From positions 1-64,000 of the forward strand of contig NZ_JACCDF010000015.1 of the NCBI RefSeq assembly GCF_013415105.1: a DNA stretch of 64,000 bases. The letters are read 5' to 3'. Below are positions 18,992-27,380 of the stretch, piece after piece. The position numbers and the translations under genes are program-made. Under the pieces are notes generated by a model, which was not told the origin of the DNA, searched no databases, and worked only from the letters and a program-made list of their open reading frames with translations. Numbering within the stretch: position 1 is the stretch's first letter; each line of letters begins with the position of its first letter. Origin of the DNA: Vreelandella salicampi. Its GTDB lineage: Bacteria; Pseudomonadota; Gammaproteobacteria; Pseudomonadales; Halomonadaceae.

Positions 18992-21445
18992 ATGGAAAAC
19001 GAGTCTTCAAATAGCCTCTTCCACGAGGCTTTTAATCCGGATATTAGCCGCAGGGACGTATTGAAGACCGGCTCCGCCGGTACCCTGGCATTGGCGGCGG
19101 GTTCAATCCCGCTTCCCTTCGTGTCTTCCGGGGCTTCTGCTCAAACGGCTCCAGCGGCCGCCGCAGAGGAGCGCGTGGTGTGGAGCGCCTGCACCGTTAA
19201 CTGCGGTAGCCGCTGCCCCTTGCGCATGCATGTCCGCGACGGCGAAATCACCTGGGTGGAGACTGACAATACCGGACTAGATGAGTATGGCGACCACCAG
19301 GTACGCGCGTGCCTACGCGGTCGTTCGATGCGCCGTCGCGTCTATAACCCCGACCGCCTAAAGTACCCCATGAAGCGTGTCGGCGCCCGTGGCGAGGGCA
19401 AGTTCGCCCGCATAAGTTGGGACGAGGCCTATCAGCTGCTCGCCGACAATCTCAAGCGTATTATCGCCGAATACGGCAACGAGGCCGTCTATCTTAATTA
19501 CGGTACCGGCACACTGGGTGGTACCGTGACCAAGTCCTGGCCACCCGCCTCATCCCTGGTGGCGCGCTTGATGAATCTCTGCGGCGGCTACCTCAACCAC
19601 TACGGCGACTACAGCACCGCGCAGATCGCCGCCGGGCTTAACTACACCTACGGTGGCTGGGCCGCGGGCAATAGCGTCTCCGACATCGCCAACACTCGCC
19701 TTCTGGTAATGTTCGGCAACAACCCCGCCGAGACACGCATGAGCGGCGGCGGAATCGTCTACCACCTTGAGGAAGCCCGCCAACGCTCGGATGCCCGGAT
19801 GATTGTCATCGATCCGCGCTACAGCGACACCGCCGGTGGCCGTGAGGACGAATGGGTCCCCATCCGCCCAGGCACCGACGCTGCCCTGGCGGCCGGCCTG
19901 GCCCATGTACTGATCAGCGAGGATCTGGTCGACCAACCGTTCCTGGATCGCTACTGCGTTGGCTACGATGAGAGCACCCTGCCCGAAGGCGCTCCGACCA
20001 ACGGCCACTACAAGGCGTATATTCTCGGTGACGGGCCCGACGGCATCGCCAAGACGCCGGATTGGGCCTCACGCATCACCGGCATCCCCTCCCGGCGTAT
20101 CGTTCAGCTCGCCCGAGAGATCGGTTCGACCAAGCCGTGCTACATCGTCCAGGGCTGGGGGCCGCAGCGTCACGCCAACGGCGAGCTAATATCACGCGCC
20201 ATCGCCATGCTGGCCATTCTGACCGGCAACGTCGGCATCAATGGCGGCAACAGCGGTGCCCGCGAAGGCGGTTACTCCATACCCTTCGAGCGTTTTCCCA
20301 CCCTGGAAAACCCTATCGATACCAGCATCTCGATGTTCACCTGGACCGATGCCATTGCCCGTGGCCCCGAGATGACCGCCACCCGCGACGGCGTACGCGG
20401 TAAGGACAAACTCGATGTGCCGATAAAATTCATCTGGAACTATGCCAGTAACTGTCTGGTGAACCAGCATTCCGAGATCAACCGCACCCACGAGATCCTC
20501 TCCGATGAAGATCTATGCGAAATGATTGTGGTGATCGACAACCACATGACTTCCTCGGCACGCTACGCCGACCTCTTGCTCCCCGACTTAACTACCTCCG
20601 AGCAGATGGACTTCGCCATGGATGCCAACGCTGGCAACATGAATTACCTGATCTTCGCTGACCAAGTCATTGAACCGTTGTTCGAGTGCAAGTCGGTCTA
20701 CGAAATGTGCAGTGAAATCGCCGCGCGTATGGGGGTCGGCGAGGCCTTCACCGAAGGCCGCACCCAGGAGGAGTGGCTGCGTCACCTGCTGGCACAGAAC
20801 CGTCGGCGCGACCCCGACCTGCCCGATTTCGAGGCGTTCCGCGAAATGGGCATCTACAAGCGCCAGAATCCCAACGGTTTCTTCGTTGCCTACCGCGACT
20901 TCCGAGCCGACCCGGAGGCGAATCCACTCACCACGCCCTCCGGCAAGATCGAGATCTACTCCGAGGCACTGGCGAAGATCGCTGCCGAGTGGGAGCTTGC
21001 TGAAGGCGATGTCATTGACCCCCTGCCTGTCCACGCCTCCACCTTTGAGGGATGGGACTCGCCGGAACGAGCGCAATATCCGTTGCAATTGATCGGTTTC
21101 CACTACAAGTCTCGTACTCACTCCACCTACGGCAACGTGGCATTGCTCAAAGCCGCCGCCCGCCAGGAAATGTGGATCAACCCCATCGATGCCCAGGCCC
21201 GGGGGATCACCAACGGTGACAGCGTGGAGCTCTACAACGAGCGGGGTCGGGTACGCATCGCAGCCAAGGTCACCCCACGCATTCTGCCCGGCGTGGTGGC
21301 CCTCGCCGAGGGCGCCTGGTACGCCCCTAACCGCCACGGCACGGATCAGGCCGGCAGTATCAACGTGCTGACCACGCAACGCCCCTCGCCGCTGGCCAAG
21401 GGTAATCCTTCGCATACCAACCTGGTCGAAGTGAACAAGGCCTGA
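18992..21445 (+). CDS. dmsA: DMSO reductase-type molybdoenzyme, catalytic subunit DmsA
   Basis: Molybdopterin-guanine-dinucleotide enzyme of 817 residues, normal for DmsA. A twin-arginine signal (SRRDVLK, 19-25) is followed by an Ala-rich export segment. The mature N-terminus has the FS0 cluster motif CTVNCGSRC and later CLRGR, as in DmsA. The segment YGTGTLGGTVTKSWPP, near the molybdenum site, and NHYGDYSTAQIAAGLNY are highly DmsA-like. It should reduce DMSO or another S- or N-oxide as a terminal acceptor on the outer face of the membrane. It heads an operon with dmsB, dmsC, a chaperone and a ferredoxin. The true substrate is unproven. Confidence 0.9.
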   Translation: MENESSNSLFHEAFNPDISRRDVLKTGSAGTLALAAGSIPLPFVSSGASAQTAPAAAAEERVVWSACTVNCGSRCPLRMHVRDGEITWVETDNTGLDEYGDHQVRACLRGRSMRRRVYNPDRLKYPMKRVGARGEGKFARISWDEAYQLLADNLKRIIAEYGNEAVYLNYGTGTLGGTVTKSWPPASSLVARLMNLCGGYLNHYGDYSTAQIAAGLNYTYGGWAAGNSVSDIANTRLLVMFGNNPAETRMSGGGIVYHLEEARQRSDARMIVIDPRYSDTAGGREDEWVPIRPGTDAALAAGLAHVLISEDLVDQPFLDRYCVGYDESTLPEGAPTNGHYKAYILGDGPDGIAKTPDWASRITGIPSRRIVQLAREIGSTKPCYIVQGWGPQRHANGELISRAIAMLAILTGNVGINGGNSGAREGGYSIPFERFPTLENPIDTSISMFTWTDAIARGPEMTATRDGVRGKDKLDVPIKFIWNYASNCLVNQHSEINRTHEILSDEDLCEMIVVIDNHMTSSARYADLLLPDLTTSEQMDFAMDANAGNMNYLIFADQVIEPLFECKSVYEMCSEIAARMGVGEAFTEGRTQEEWLRHLLAQNRRRDPDLPDFEAFREMGIYKRQNPNGFFVAYRDFRADPEANPLTTPSGKIEIYSEALAKIAAEWELAEGDVIDPLPVHASTFEGWDSPERAQYPLQLIGFHYKSRTHSTYGNVALLKAAARQEMWINPIDAQARGITNGDSVELYNERGRVRIAAKVTPRILPGVVALAEGAWYAPNRHGTDQAGSINVLTTQRPSPLAKGNPSHTNLVEVNKA

Positions 21446-21455
21446 GGAGAGCGTC

Positions 21456-22073
21456 ATGACGCAATATGGTTTCTACATAGACTCCAGCAAGTGTACCGGC
21501 TGCAAGACCTGCCAGCTGGCCTGCAAGGATTACAAGGATCTTGATGTCGACGTGAACTACCGGCGTATCTACGAATACGCGGGTGGCTCCTGGCAGGCCG
21601 ATGGCGACACTTGGCAGCCGTCGATCTTTTCCTATTACCTGTCAATCGCCTGCAACCACTGCGCCGCCCCGGCCTGCGTACCTGTCTGCCCCAGCGGCGC
21701 CATGCACAAGCGTAGCGAGGATGGCTTGGTCGTAGTGGATACCGACACCTGTATCGGTTGTAAATCCTGTGCAATGGCCTGCCCATATGGCGCGCCCCAG
21801 TACAACGCACGTAAAGGCCACATGACCAAGTGCGATGGCTGCTACGAACGCGTCGCCGAAGGGCTCAAGCCGGTCTGCGTGGAATCCTGTCCCCTACGGG
21901 CGCTGGATTTTGCTCCCATGGAGGAGCTACGCGAACGCTATGGAAACCTCGCAGAGGTGGCGCCGCTTCCATCAGCTTCTTTGACCGGCCCCAGCATCGT
22001 GATCAAGCCGAACCGCAATGCCCGTCCGGTGGGCGACACCACCGGTTCACTCGCCAATCCCAAGGAGGTGTGA
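21456..22073 (+). CDS. dmsB: DMSO reductase-type iron-sulfur subunit DmsB
   Basis: 205-residue electron-transfer subunit with four cysteine clusters for four [4Fe-4S] centres: CTGCKTCQLAC (14-24), CNHCAAPACVPVC (about 66-78), CIGCKSCAMAC (about 99-109) and CDGC plus CVESC near 127-147. It carries electrons from DmsC to DmsA. It starts 10 bp after dmsA with a GAGGAG ribosome site and has no signal peptide, as expected for export with DmsA. Confidence 0.93.
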   Translation: MTQYGFYIDSSKCTGCKTCQLACKDYKDLDVDVNYRRIYEYAGGSWQADGDTWQPSIFSYYLSIACNHCAAPACVPVCPSGAMHKRSEDGLVVVDTDTCIGCKSCAMACPYGAPQYNARKGHMTKCDGCYERVAEGLKPVCVESCPLRALDFAPMEELRERYGNLAEVAPLPSASLTGPSIVIKPNRNARPVGDTTGSLANPKEV

Positions 22074-22074
22074 C

Positions 22075-22917
22075 ATGGGCTGGCACGAATTTCCCCTAGT
22101 CATATTCACCGTTCTGGCACAATGTGCCGTGGGCGCTTTCATTCTGCTCGGCGCGCTAATGCTCACGGGACGACTGGAGGGGGCGTCGTTGCGGCGCCTC
22201 AATCGTCCGATGCTGATCATCTGGATTCTGATGGGCGTGGCCTTCGCTGCTTCCACCCTGCATCTAGGTTCACCGCTGCGCGCGCCTAATGCCCTCTTAC
22301 GCTTGGGTAGCTCCTGGTTGAGCAACGAAATTTTCTTGGGCAGCCTTTTCTTTGCTCTCGGCGGGTTGTTCTGGCTGTTGACCCTGCTCGACAAGGTCTC
22401 ACCACTGCTGCGCAAGGTCCTGCTCAGTATTGCCATGCTGTTGGGAGTTGCCTTCATGTACGCGACCATCCATGTCTACATGATTCCCACCGTGCCGACC
22501 TGGAATACCCCCTTCACCCCGCTGGGCTTTTTCCTGACCAGCGTCATGGGAGGCGCCTTGCTCGCTCAGTTACTGCTTAGTTTAAGCGGCCAGGGGCAAC
22601 GCCTGCTGGCACAACTACTGCCATGGCTAGGTGCCCTGGCGATAGTGGTGGCGCTGGGCACCAGCGTGGCCCACGCCATGAGCCTGGCGGGCATCCAAAG
22701 TGCTATCCAGTCAGCGGTCGACTTGGTACCCCACTACCAGAGCTTGCTGATCATTCGGTTGGCGTTGCTGGCCACCGTACTAGCGTTGTGGTTGTTCGCC
22801 CTGCGTAGCATGCGCCATCAGCCGCTAGTACTGTGCGCCAGCTTCGTACTGCTGCTAGCGGCGGAAATGCTGGGTCGTAATCTTTTCTACAATCTGCATA
22901 TGACCGCTGGGCTGTGA
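22075..22917 (+). CDS. dmsC: DMSO reductase-type membrane anchor DmsC
   Basis: 280-residue inner-membrane subunit that oxidises menaquinol and anchors DmsAB. About eight hydrophobic helices span the protein. The ATG at 22075 is preceded by an excellent AAGGAGGTG site and lies two bases after the dmsB stop. The frame stays open upstream to 22018, but that overlaps dmsB and lacks a ribosome site. Confidence 0.88.
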   Translation: MGWHEFPLVIFTVLAQCAVGAFILLGALMLTGRLEGASLRRLNRPMLIIWILMGVAFAASTLHLGSPLRAPNALLRLGSSWLSNEIFLGSLFFALGGLFWLLTLLDKVSPLLRKVLLSIAMLLGVAFMYATIHVYMIPTVPTWNTPFTPLGFFLTSVMGGALLAQLLLSLSGQGQRLLAQLLPWLGALAIVVALGTSVAHAMSLAGIQSAIQSAVDLVPHYQSLLIIRLALLATVLALWLFALRSMRHQPLVLCASFVLLLAAEMLGRNLFYNLHMTAGL

Positions 22918-22925
22918 AGAGCTCC

Positions 22926-23522
22926 ATGCAACCACTTGCCCACTCCGCTCGTCTACTTGGCGCCTGGTTCTACTATCCGCCAGGCGCACCGGCCCTGGAA
23001 CAGCTTGACCGGCATTTTGATGACGGCAGCCTGGCCGAGGCGTGGCCCTACGCAGCGGGAACTCCGCTGCTCGTAACACTCAGTGAGGCACGTCAAGAAC
23101 CACTGCTCGACGACGCCTACCAGCAGTTGTTCGTCGGCCCGGATGCCCTCGCTGCCCCACCCTGGGGCTCGGTCTACCTAGACCCTGAGCAAGTGGTCTT
23201 CGGCGACTCTCACCAGGCACTCAAGCGCTTTCTTGAGCACGAGGAGGGAGTGTCCCTGACGACCACCCAGCGCGAGCCGCTCGACCACTTCGGACTTCTG
23301 CTACTACTTCTCGGCCAGTTGGCGCTGGAAGGACGCGAGACCGGTGTCGACCGGCTGCTCGGCGAGTTTCTCCTGCCCTGGAGCTGGCGTTACCTTGAAC
23401 AACTGGAGGAACACGCCCCCCATCCCTTCTACCGCATCCTGGCACAGCTAGGCGCGACAACCCTCGATCAGTGGCAAATGGAGCGGGGCATCACCCCGCA
23501 TCAATTGAGGCTCTACCGATGA
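22926..23522 (+). CDS. dmsD: TorD/DmsD-family redox enzyme maturation protein
   Basis: 198-residue cytoplasmic chaperone, all-helical by composition. It binds the twin-arginine leader of DmsA and helps cofactor insertion before export. It has the family pattern Y-x-x-L-F-V-G (YQQLFVGPDALAAPPWGSVY, about 61-80) and E-x-P-D-H-like EPLDHFGLLLLLL. A GTG at 22914, overlapping the dmsC stop, is an alternative start. It overlaps the next gene by 4 bp (ATGA). Confidence 0.82.
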   Translation: MQPLAHSARLLGAWFYYPPGAPALEQLDRHFDDGSLAEAWPYAAGTPLLVTLSEARQEPLLDDAYQQLFVGPDALAAPPWGSVYLDPEQVVFGDSHQALKRFLEHEEGVSLTTTQREPLDHFGLLLLLLGQLALEGRETGVDRLLGEFLLPWSWRYLEQLEEHAPHPFYRILAQLGATTLDQWQMERGITPHQLRLYR

Positions 23523-24070
23523 GCCGTATTGACGAACGCTATCTGCGTGCCCGCCTCGACCATACTCGTCTCAGCCGCCGGGAACTACTGCGGGGATTGC
23601 TGCGCCCGGTCGCCGCGTCTTTCGCCGCGACACCGCCACTTCGACAGCAGCGCGAGATACCCCGCCCTCCCCAGGCTCAAGAGGAGCCGCTCCTTGCCCA
23701 GTTATGCAACGGCTGCGGTGCCTGTGCCACAGCATGTCCCAACCAGATCATCAGTGTGGAACACGGGTTCCCGCGCCTAGACCTGGAGCACAACTACTGC
23801 GACCTGTGTCTGGCGTGTACCGCCGCCTGCGAGACACGCGCCCTCATTCCTGAGCTACCGGCCATGACCGGACTCGTTCCGGTATTCAACGAAAATTGCG
23901 TCTTGAGCTATGGCGAGTCCTGCACGTTGTGCCAGGAGGCGTGCCCTAGCCAGGCCATCACTTTGCCTTCCGCAGGACTGCCTCAGGTATCAGCCGAACA
24001 CTGCCAGGGGTGTGCCCGGTGCATACAGTCCTGCTACGTCTCTGGTTGTACCATGCCTCAAGCTGACTGA
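23519..24070 (+). CDS. napF: NapF-like ferredoxin-type protein
   Basis: 183-residue iron-sulfur protein with an N-terminal SRRELLRG segment, followed by three cysteine-rich blocks: CNGCGACATACP, CDLCLACTAAC and CTLCQEACP, and then a final CQGCARCIQSC. This is the NapF pattern. NapF is usually tied to periplasmic nitrate reductase, where it aids cofactor assembly of the molybdoenzyme in the cytoplasm. Here it is the last gene of a dms operon, which suggests the same kind of role for DmsA. It starts by ATGA overlap with the chaperone gene. Confidence 0.82.
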   Translation: MSRIDERYLRARLDHTRLSRRELLRGLLRPVAASFAATPPLRQQREIPRPPQAQEEPLLAQLCNGCGACATACPNQIISVEHGFPRLDLEHNYCDLCLACTAACETRALIPELPAMTGLVPVFNENCVLSYGESCTLCQEACPSQAITLPSAGLPQVSAEHCQGCARCIQSCYVSGCTMPQAD

Positions 24071-24116
24071 AGCTACGTAAGCGCCCTTAAACCGACATTT
24101 ACCGCTCTCGCTTTTA

Positions 24117-24154
24117 CCACCTCACACTGATGCCATCAGATCTTTGTGAGGTGG
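24117..24154 (+). repeat. Nested hairpin containing a Shine-Dalgarno sequence
   Basis: An outer 10-bp perfect stem (CCACCTCACA 24117-24126 with TGTGAGGTGG 24145-24154) encloses an inner perfect 5-bp stem (CTGAT 24127-24131, GCC loop, ATCAG 24135-24139). The right outer arm holds GAGGTGG, which is the only ribosome site for the ORF at 24159. The structure could limit translation of that ORF or be a leftover element end. Confidence 0.55.
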
Positions 24155-24158
24155 CTCC

Positions 24159-24455
24159 ATGGCGCATCAAGAGCGTAAGCAATATTGGCAGCAACAAGTA
24201 ACCGAATGGCACACCTCTGGCTTGTCCGACATGCCGTTTTGCAAGCAAGAGACGCTTACTAATATCACACCAGCGGGCAAACGATTCCATTCCGCAAGCC
24301 GCCACGTGCACCAGTTATGGAAACGACTAGACAATGACTTTGTGTCGGCAAATGCGCTGCTAGCCCCTGATGAGCGGCAAGACCTGTTGGTGTTACGGCA
24401 GAAACTAGCGAGCGACAATAACCGTTTAAGCGCCTTACCTATGGTTACTGGCTAA
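24159..24455 (+). CDS. Small protein, N-terminus like IS66 accessory protein TnpA; possible transposon remnant
   Basis: 98 residues. The first 28 (YWQQQVTEWHTSGLSDMPFC, near 9-28) match the start of IS66-type TnpA accessory proteins. The rest does not match them, and its tail (PDERQDLLVLRQKLASDNNR) looks like the coiled end of IS3-type OrfA. It may be a degraded or mosaic transposase piece. No tnpB/tnpC partners are nearby. It ends 11 bp inside the converging usp gene. Confidence 0.4.
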   Translation: MAHQERKQYWQQQVTEWHTSGLSDMPFCKQETLTNITPAGKRFHSASRHVHQLWKRLDNDFVSANALLAPDERQDLLVLRQKLASDNNRLSALPMVTG

Positions 24456-24888
24456 CGGTGATCACGCGGCATTTGGCGGCGTGGCTCACTTTATGCGACA
24501 CACTGCCAATCACCACGCCGCCCAAATCGCTTAATCCGCGGCTGCCCATGACAATGGCGTCCACGTCTCGCTTTTTTGCGGTATCTAAAATCACCCGTAC
24601 CGGGTCGCCTTGGATGAGCTCCTGCTCAATCTGTTCCACACCCTGCTCGCGCGCAAACGCGGCCGCTTGTTCTAGCAGCTGCTTGCCGGCCTTCTCACGC
24701 TCGGCAAGAGTCGCTTCGGCATTCATCGCACCGACTCCCCACACCAGCGTCGTTTCATACCCTAATGCCTGCGGCACGTGCAGCAAATGCACTGTCGCAT
24801 CGGTTTTGTTAAGCAGCTGGCAAGCAATCGCCAACGCTTGTTTAGCGTGCTCTGAGCCATCAACAGGAACGAGAATACGGTCAAACAT
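24445..24888 (-). CDS. Universal stress protein (UspA family)
   Basis: 147-residue soluble Usp domain protein. The N-terminus FDRILVPVDGSEHAKQAL and the C-terminal nucleotide-loop pattern GSRGLSDLGGVVIGSVSHKV (G-2x-G-9x-G-S type) indicate the ATP-binding Usp subclass. It has an AGGAGTTTGCC ribosome site. It stands alone and converges with the transposon-like ORF. A factor-independent terminator on the same strand lies 43-77 bp upstream of its start. Confidence 0.92.
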   Translation of the reverse strand: MFDRILVPVDGSEHAKQALAIACQLLNKTDATVHLLHVPQALGYETTLVWGVGAMNAEATLAEREKAGKQLLEQAAAFAREQGVEQIEQELIQGDPVRVILDTAKKRDVDAIVMGSRGLSDLGGVVIGSVSHKVSHAAKCRVITVSQ

Positions 24889-24930
24889 AATGGCAAACTC
24901 CTGATTGTTATGCGTTATAAGATAGCGTCT

Positions 24931-24965
24931 AAAAAAAGACCCACCCTGGCAAGCAGAGGCGGGTC
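24931..24965 (-). terminator. Rho-independent terminator on the minus strand, upstream of usp
   Basis: Read on the minus strand, an 8-bp stem (GACCCGCC with GGTGGGTC, one G-U pair; 24965-24958 with 24945-24938) is followed directly by seven T (24937-24931). It points toward usp but has no gene in front of it, so it ends either a small RNA or an attenuated usp leader. Confidence 0.65.
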
Positions 24966-25090
24966 AAGGAGAATATCGTGGTAACATGCCTACTCAGCAT
25001 TGAGCCCAGCTCTGCCTTCGTGACGTAGGCGCTTCCCACGCCTTTCAGCGTAAAACGCCCTCGTAGTTTGACCATCATCGCGCCACAACA
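24931..25090 (-). ncRNA. Candidate small RNA or attenuated leader of usp
   Basis: The stretch between the benM-like gene and usp has no ORF but ends on the minus strand in a strong terminator. The minus sequence has GC-rich complementary blocks (for example GGCG followed by CGCC around 25028-25047). The 5' end is a guess. No known RNA family was recognised. Confidence 0.25.
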
Positions 25091-25114
25091 CCAATATTGA
25101 TTAAGTCATTGGCC

Positions 25115-25129
25115 ATACCCAGGAGGTAT
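25115..25129. promoter_or_regulatory. BenM/CatM-type operator overlapping the benM ribosome site
   Basis: ATAC-CCAGGAG-GTAT fits the ATAC-N7-GTAT consensus known for BenM/CatM. Its spacer holds AGGAG, the Shine-Dalgarno sequence of the regulator gene that starts at 25131. A second copy with identical ATACC/GGTAT arms is at 35105-35119 before catB. Confidence 0.65.
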
Positions 25130-25130
25130 C

Positions 25131-26033
25131 ATGGAGCTGCGCCACCTACGCTACTTCTGCGCCGTTGCGGAGGAATTAAACCTCACCTGCGCCGCCGAGC
25201 GCTTGCACATGTCGCAGCCTCCTTTGTCGCGCCAGATCAAACAGCTAGAGCAAGAGGTCGGTACCGAGCTATTCGAGCGCAGCACCCGCGGATTACGCCT
25301 TACACCGGCCGGCATATTTTTCCAGCAGCACGCCATCCAGATTTTGGAAAAAGTCGACGTCACTATCGATGCCACGCGGCGCATGGCGCGCAGCCAGCGC
25401 ACGCTGTTTGGCGTCGGTTTTGTGCCGTCTGTGTTTTACGGGCAGCTGCCCATGCTGGTGCGCGATTTACGCGAAAAGGATAGTGTTGAGCTCTCGCTTG
25501 CCGAGCTCACCACCGTGCAGCAGATTCAAGCGCTCAAAGCCGGCCGTATCGATATCGGCTTTGGTCGTTTACGCATTGACGACCCGGATGTCGAACAGGA
25601 GATTCTCTTCGACGAACCGCTAATGGCAGCCCTTCCAAACGGTCATCCGCTTGAAGGCACCGCGCCTAACTGCGAGGAACTGGCGCGCTATCCGCTGGTT
25701 CTGTTCCCCGCCAAACCGCGGCCCAGCATGGCGGATATGGTGTTGGGTATCTTCCGCCGCCAGGGGTTAAAGGTGGAAGTGGTGCAAGAGGCCAACGAGC
25801 TGCAAACTGCGCTGAGTCTGGTGGCCTCAGGCATCGGCATTACGCTGGTACCCGAGCAGGTCAAGCGCGTTCGTCGCGACGGCATCACCTATGTGTCACT
25901 GGCGGATAAATCGCTGACCACACCGGTAATCTGTAGCCGACGGCGCGGCGAAGCCCCCTCACCGCTCATGCAAGAAGCCAACGCTATCTTAGAGGTGCTG
26001 GTGGAAAATCGCCGCTCTGGGCGCTATCCGTAA
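25131..26033 (+). CDS. benM: LysR-family benzoate/muconate regulator, BenM/CatM type
   Basis: 300 residues. The N-terminus MELRHLRYFCAVAEE and the helix-turn-helix (AAERLHMSQPPLSRQIKQLE) closely follow BenM/CatM/CatR. The effector domain keeps family segments such as LKAGRIDIGFGRL and LVASGIGITLVP. It should activate cat/ben genes in response to cis,cis-muconate and perhaps benzoate. It lies at the far end of the ben/cat cluster, convergent with benE with a 6-bp gap, while the matching operator is about 9 kb away in front of catB. Confidence 0.88.
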   Translation: MELRHLRYFCAVAEELNLTCAAERLHMSQPPLSRQIKQLEQEVGTELFERSTRGLRLTPAGIFFQQHAIQILEKVDVTIDATRRMARSQRTLFGVGFVPSVFYGQLPMLVRDLREKDSVELSLAELTTVQQIQALKAGRIDIGFGRLRIDDPDVEQEILFDEPLMAALPNGHPLEGTAPNCEELARYPLVLFPAKPRPSMADMVLGIFRRQGLKVEVVQEANELQTALSLVASGIGITLVPEQVKRVRRDGITYVSLADKSLTTPVICSRRRGEAPSPLMQEANAILEVLVENRRSGRYP

Positions 26034-26039
26034 AGTCAG

Positions 26040-27206
26040 CTAGCGAAAGCGCCGATGCAGCAGGTTATAGGCGAGTGCACCGACAACCACTCCCCAAAAA
26101 GCCGAGCCCAGCCCTAAAAAGTTGACACCCGATGCCGTGGCAATAAAGGTGATCACCGAGGCTTCAAGATGGCTTTTTTCGGCGGCAAACGCACTGATGT
26201 TGCTCGTAATCGCGCCAATCAACGCAAGGCCCGCCAAGATCGCGACAAACTCCCCCGGCAGTGAGGTGAAAAGCGCCACAATGGTGCCCGCGCAGATGCC
26301 ACCAATGAGGTAGAAAAACCCGTTTGCCACGCCCGCCACGTAGCGTTTCTCCGGGTCCTCGTGAGCTTCTTTGCTGGTACAGATCGCCGCCGTAATCGCG
26401 GCAATCGCCGTGGTGATACCGCCAAAAAAGGCGGTGAAAAAAGACACCGCACTGGTCACGACGACAATCGGCTTGGCGCGGGTGGTGTAGCCAGAGGTGC
26501 GCATAATCGCCATGCCGGGCAGAAACTGCCCCGTAAGGCTAACCAATACCAGCGGCATGGCGAGACTCAAGGTAGCGCTCCACGTCCATTCCGGGCGAAT
26601 AAATTGCGGCTCGGCGAGCTGAACCGAAACGCCTTTCAAGCTCGCGCCCTCCAATCCAACCGCCAACATCACCCCCACCACCAACAGTAGCACTAGGCTA
26701 TAGCGTGGGGTGAGTCGCTTAAACACCAGATAGGCGAAAATCATGCCAATCGCCAGCGCCGGCACGCTTTGCAGCGAGACAAACACCCCCACGCCGAACT
26801 GGAAGAGAATGCCCGCCATCATCGCGCTGGCGATGCCCGGCGGAATCATCTGAATAATGCGGTCGAAGGAGCCAGTGATACCGATTGTGAAAATCACGGC
26901 CGCTGCGACCAGATACGCCCCCACTGCCTCATTGAGCGAAAGCTCCGGAAACAGCGTCACCAGAAGTGCAGTGCCCGGCGCTGACCAGGCGGTCACCACC
27001 GGTACCTTCAGCCATATACTCAGCAAAATGCCCGAGACCGCCGCACCGATGGAAATCGCCCACACCCAAGAGGTCATCATCGCGCTGGAAATATCGGCAC
27101 TCTGCGCCGCCTGGAAGAAGATCGCCAGCGGCCCCGAGTAAGAAACCAGCACCGCGACAAAACCGGCGGTGACCGCAGGAATCGAGGCGTCCTTAAGAAG
27201 CTGCAT
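26040..27206 (-). CDS. benE: Benzoate/H+ symporter BenE (copy 1)
   Basis: 388-residue inner-membrane carrier of the BenE family with about 11-12 helices. Typical segments are GPLAIFFQAAQ, WSAPGTALLV and FGGITTAIAAITAAICTS. It imports benzoate by proton symport. Last gene of the cat/ben cluster, separated by 174 bp with three hairpins from a second BenE gene. The two copies differ in sequence and length, so they may differ in substrate or affinity. Confidence 0.88.
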   Translation of the reverse strand: MQLLKDASIPAVTAGFVAVLVSYSGPLAIFFQAAQSADISSAMMTSWVWAISIGAAVSGILLSIWLKVPVVTAWSAPGTALLVTLFPELSLNEAVGAYLVAAAVIFTIGITGSFDRIIQMIPPGIASAMMAGILFQFGVGVFVSLQSVPALAIGMIFAYLVFKRLTPRYSLVLLLVVGVMLAVGLEGASLKGVSVQLAEPQFIRPEWTWSATLSLAMPLVLVSLTGQFLPGMAIMRTSGYTTRAKPIVVVTSAVSFFTAFFGGITTAIAAITAAICTSKEAHEDPEKRYVAGVANGFFYLIGGICAGTIVALFTSLPGEFVAILAGLALIGAITSNISAFAAEKSHLEASVITFIATASGVNFLGLGSAFWGVVVGALAYNLLHRRFR

Positions 27207-27253
27207 GCAAACGTCTCCCTTACGCGCTTAATGAATTCCCATCCGTTTAACGC

Positions 27254-27342
27254 CGGGTGTTTTGGGTAAGCACCCGACCCAAGGAGAGCACCTACGGCTC
27301 TCCGCCGAAGAGAAACGTGCCGACATGGTAATACGTCGGCAC
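27254..27342. repeat. Three consecutive hairpins between the two benE genes
   Basis: Perfect stems occur at 27254-27259/27271-27276 (CGGGTG...CACCCG), 27283-27289/27297-27303 (GGAGAGC...GCTCTCC) and 27317-27324/27335-27342 (GTGCCGAC...GTCGGCAC). None is followed by a clear U-run on the minus strand. They may pause RNA decay or tune expression of the last gene. Confidence 0.55.
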
Positions 27343-27380
27343 AAAACCCAGAATCGATTTCAACAGCGATGGGGAAACCG

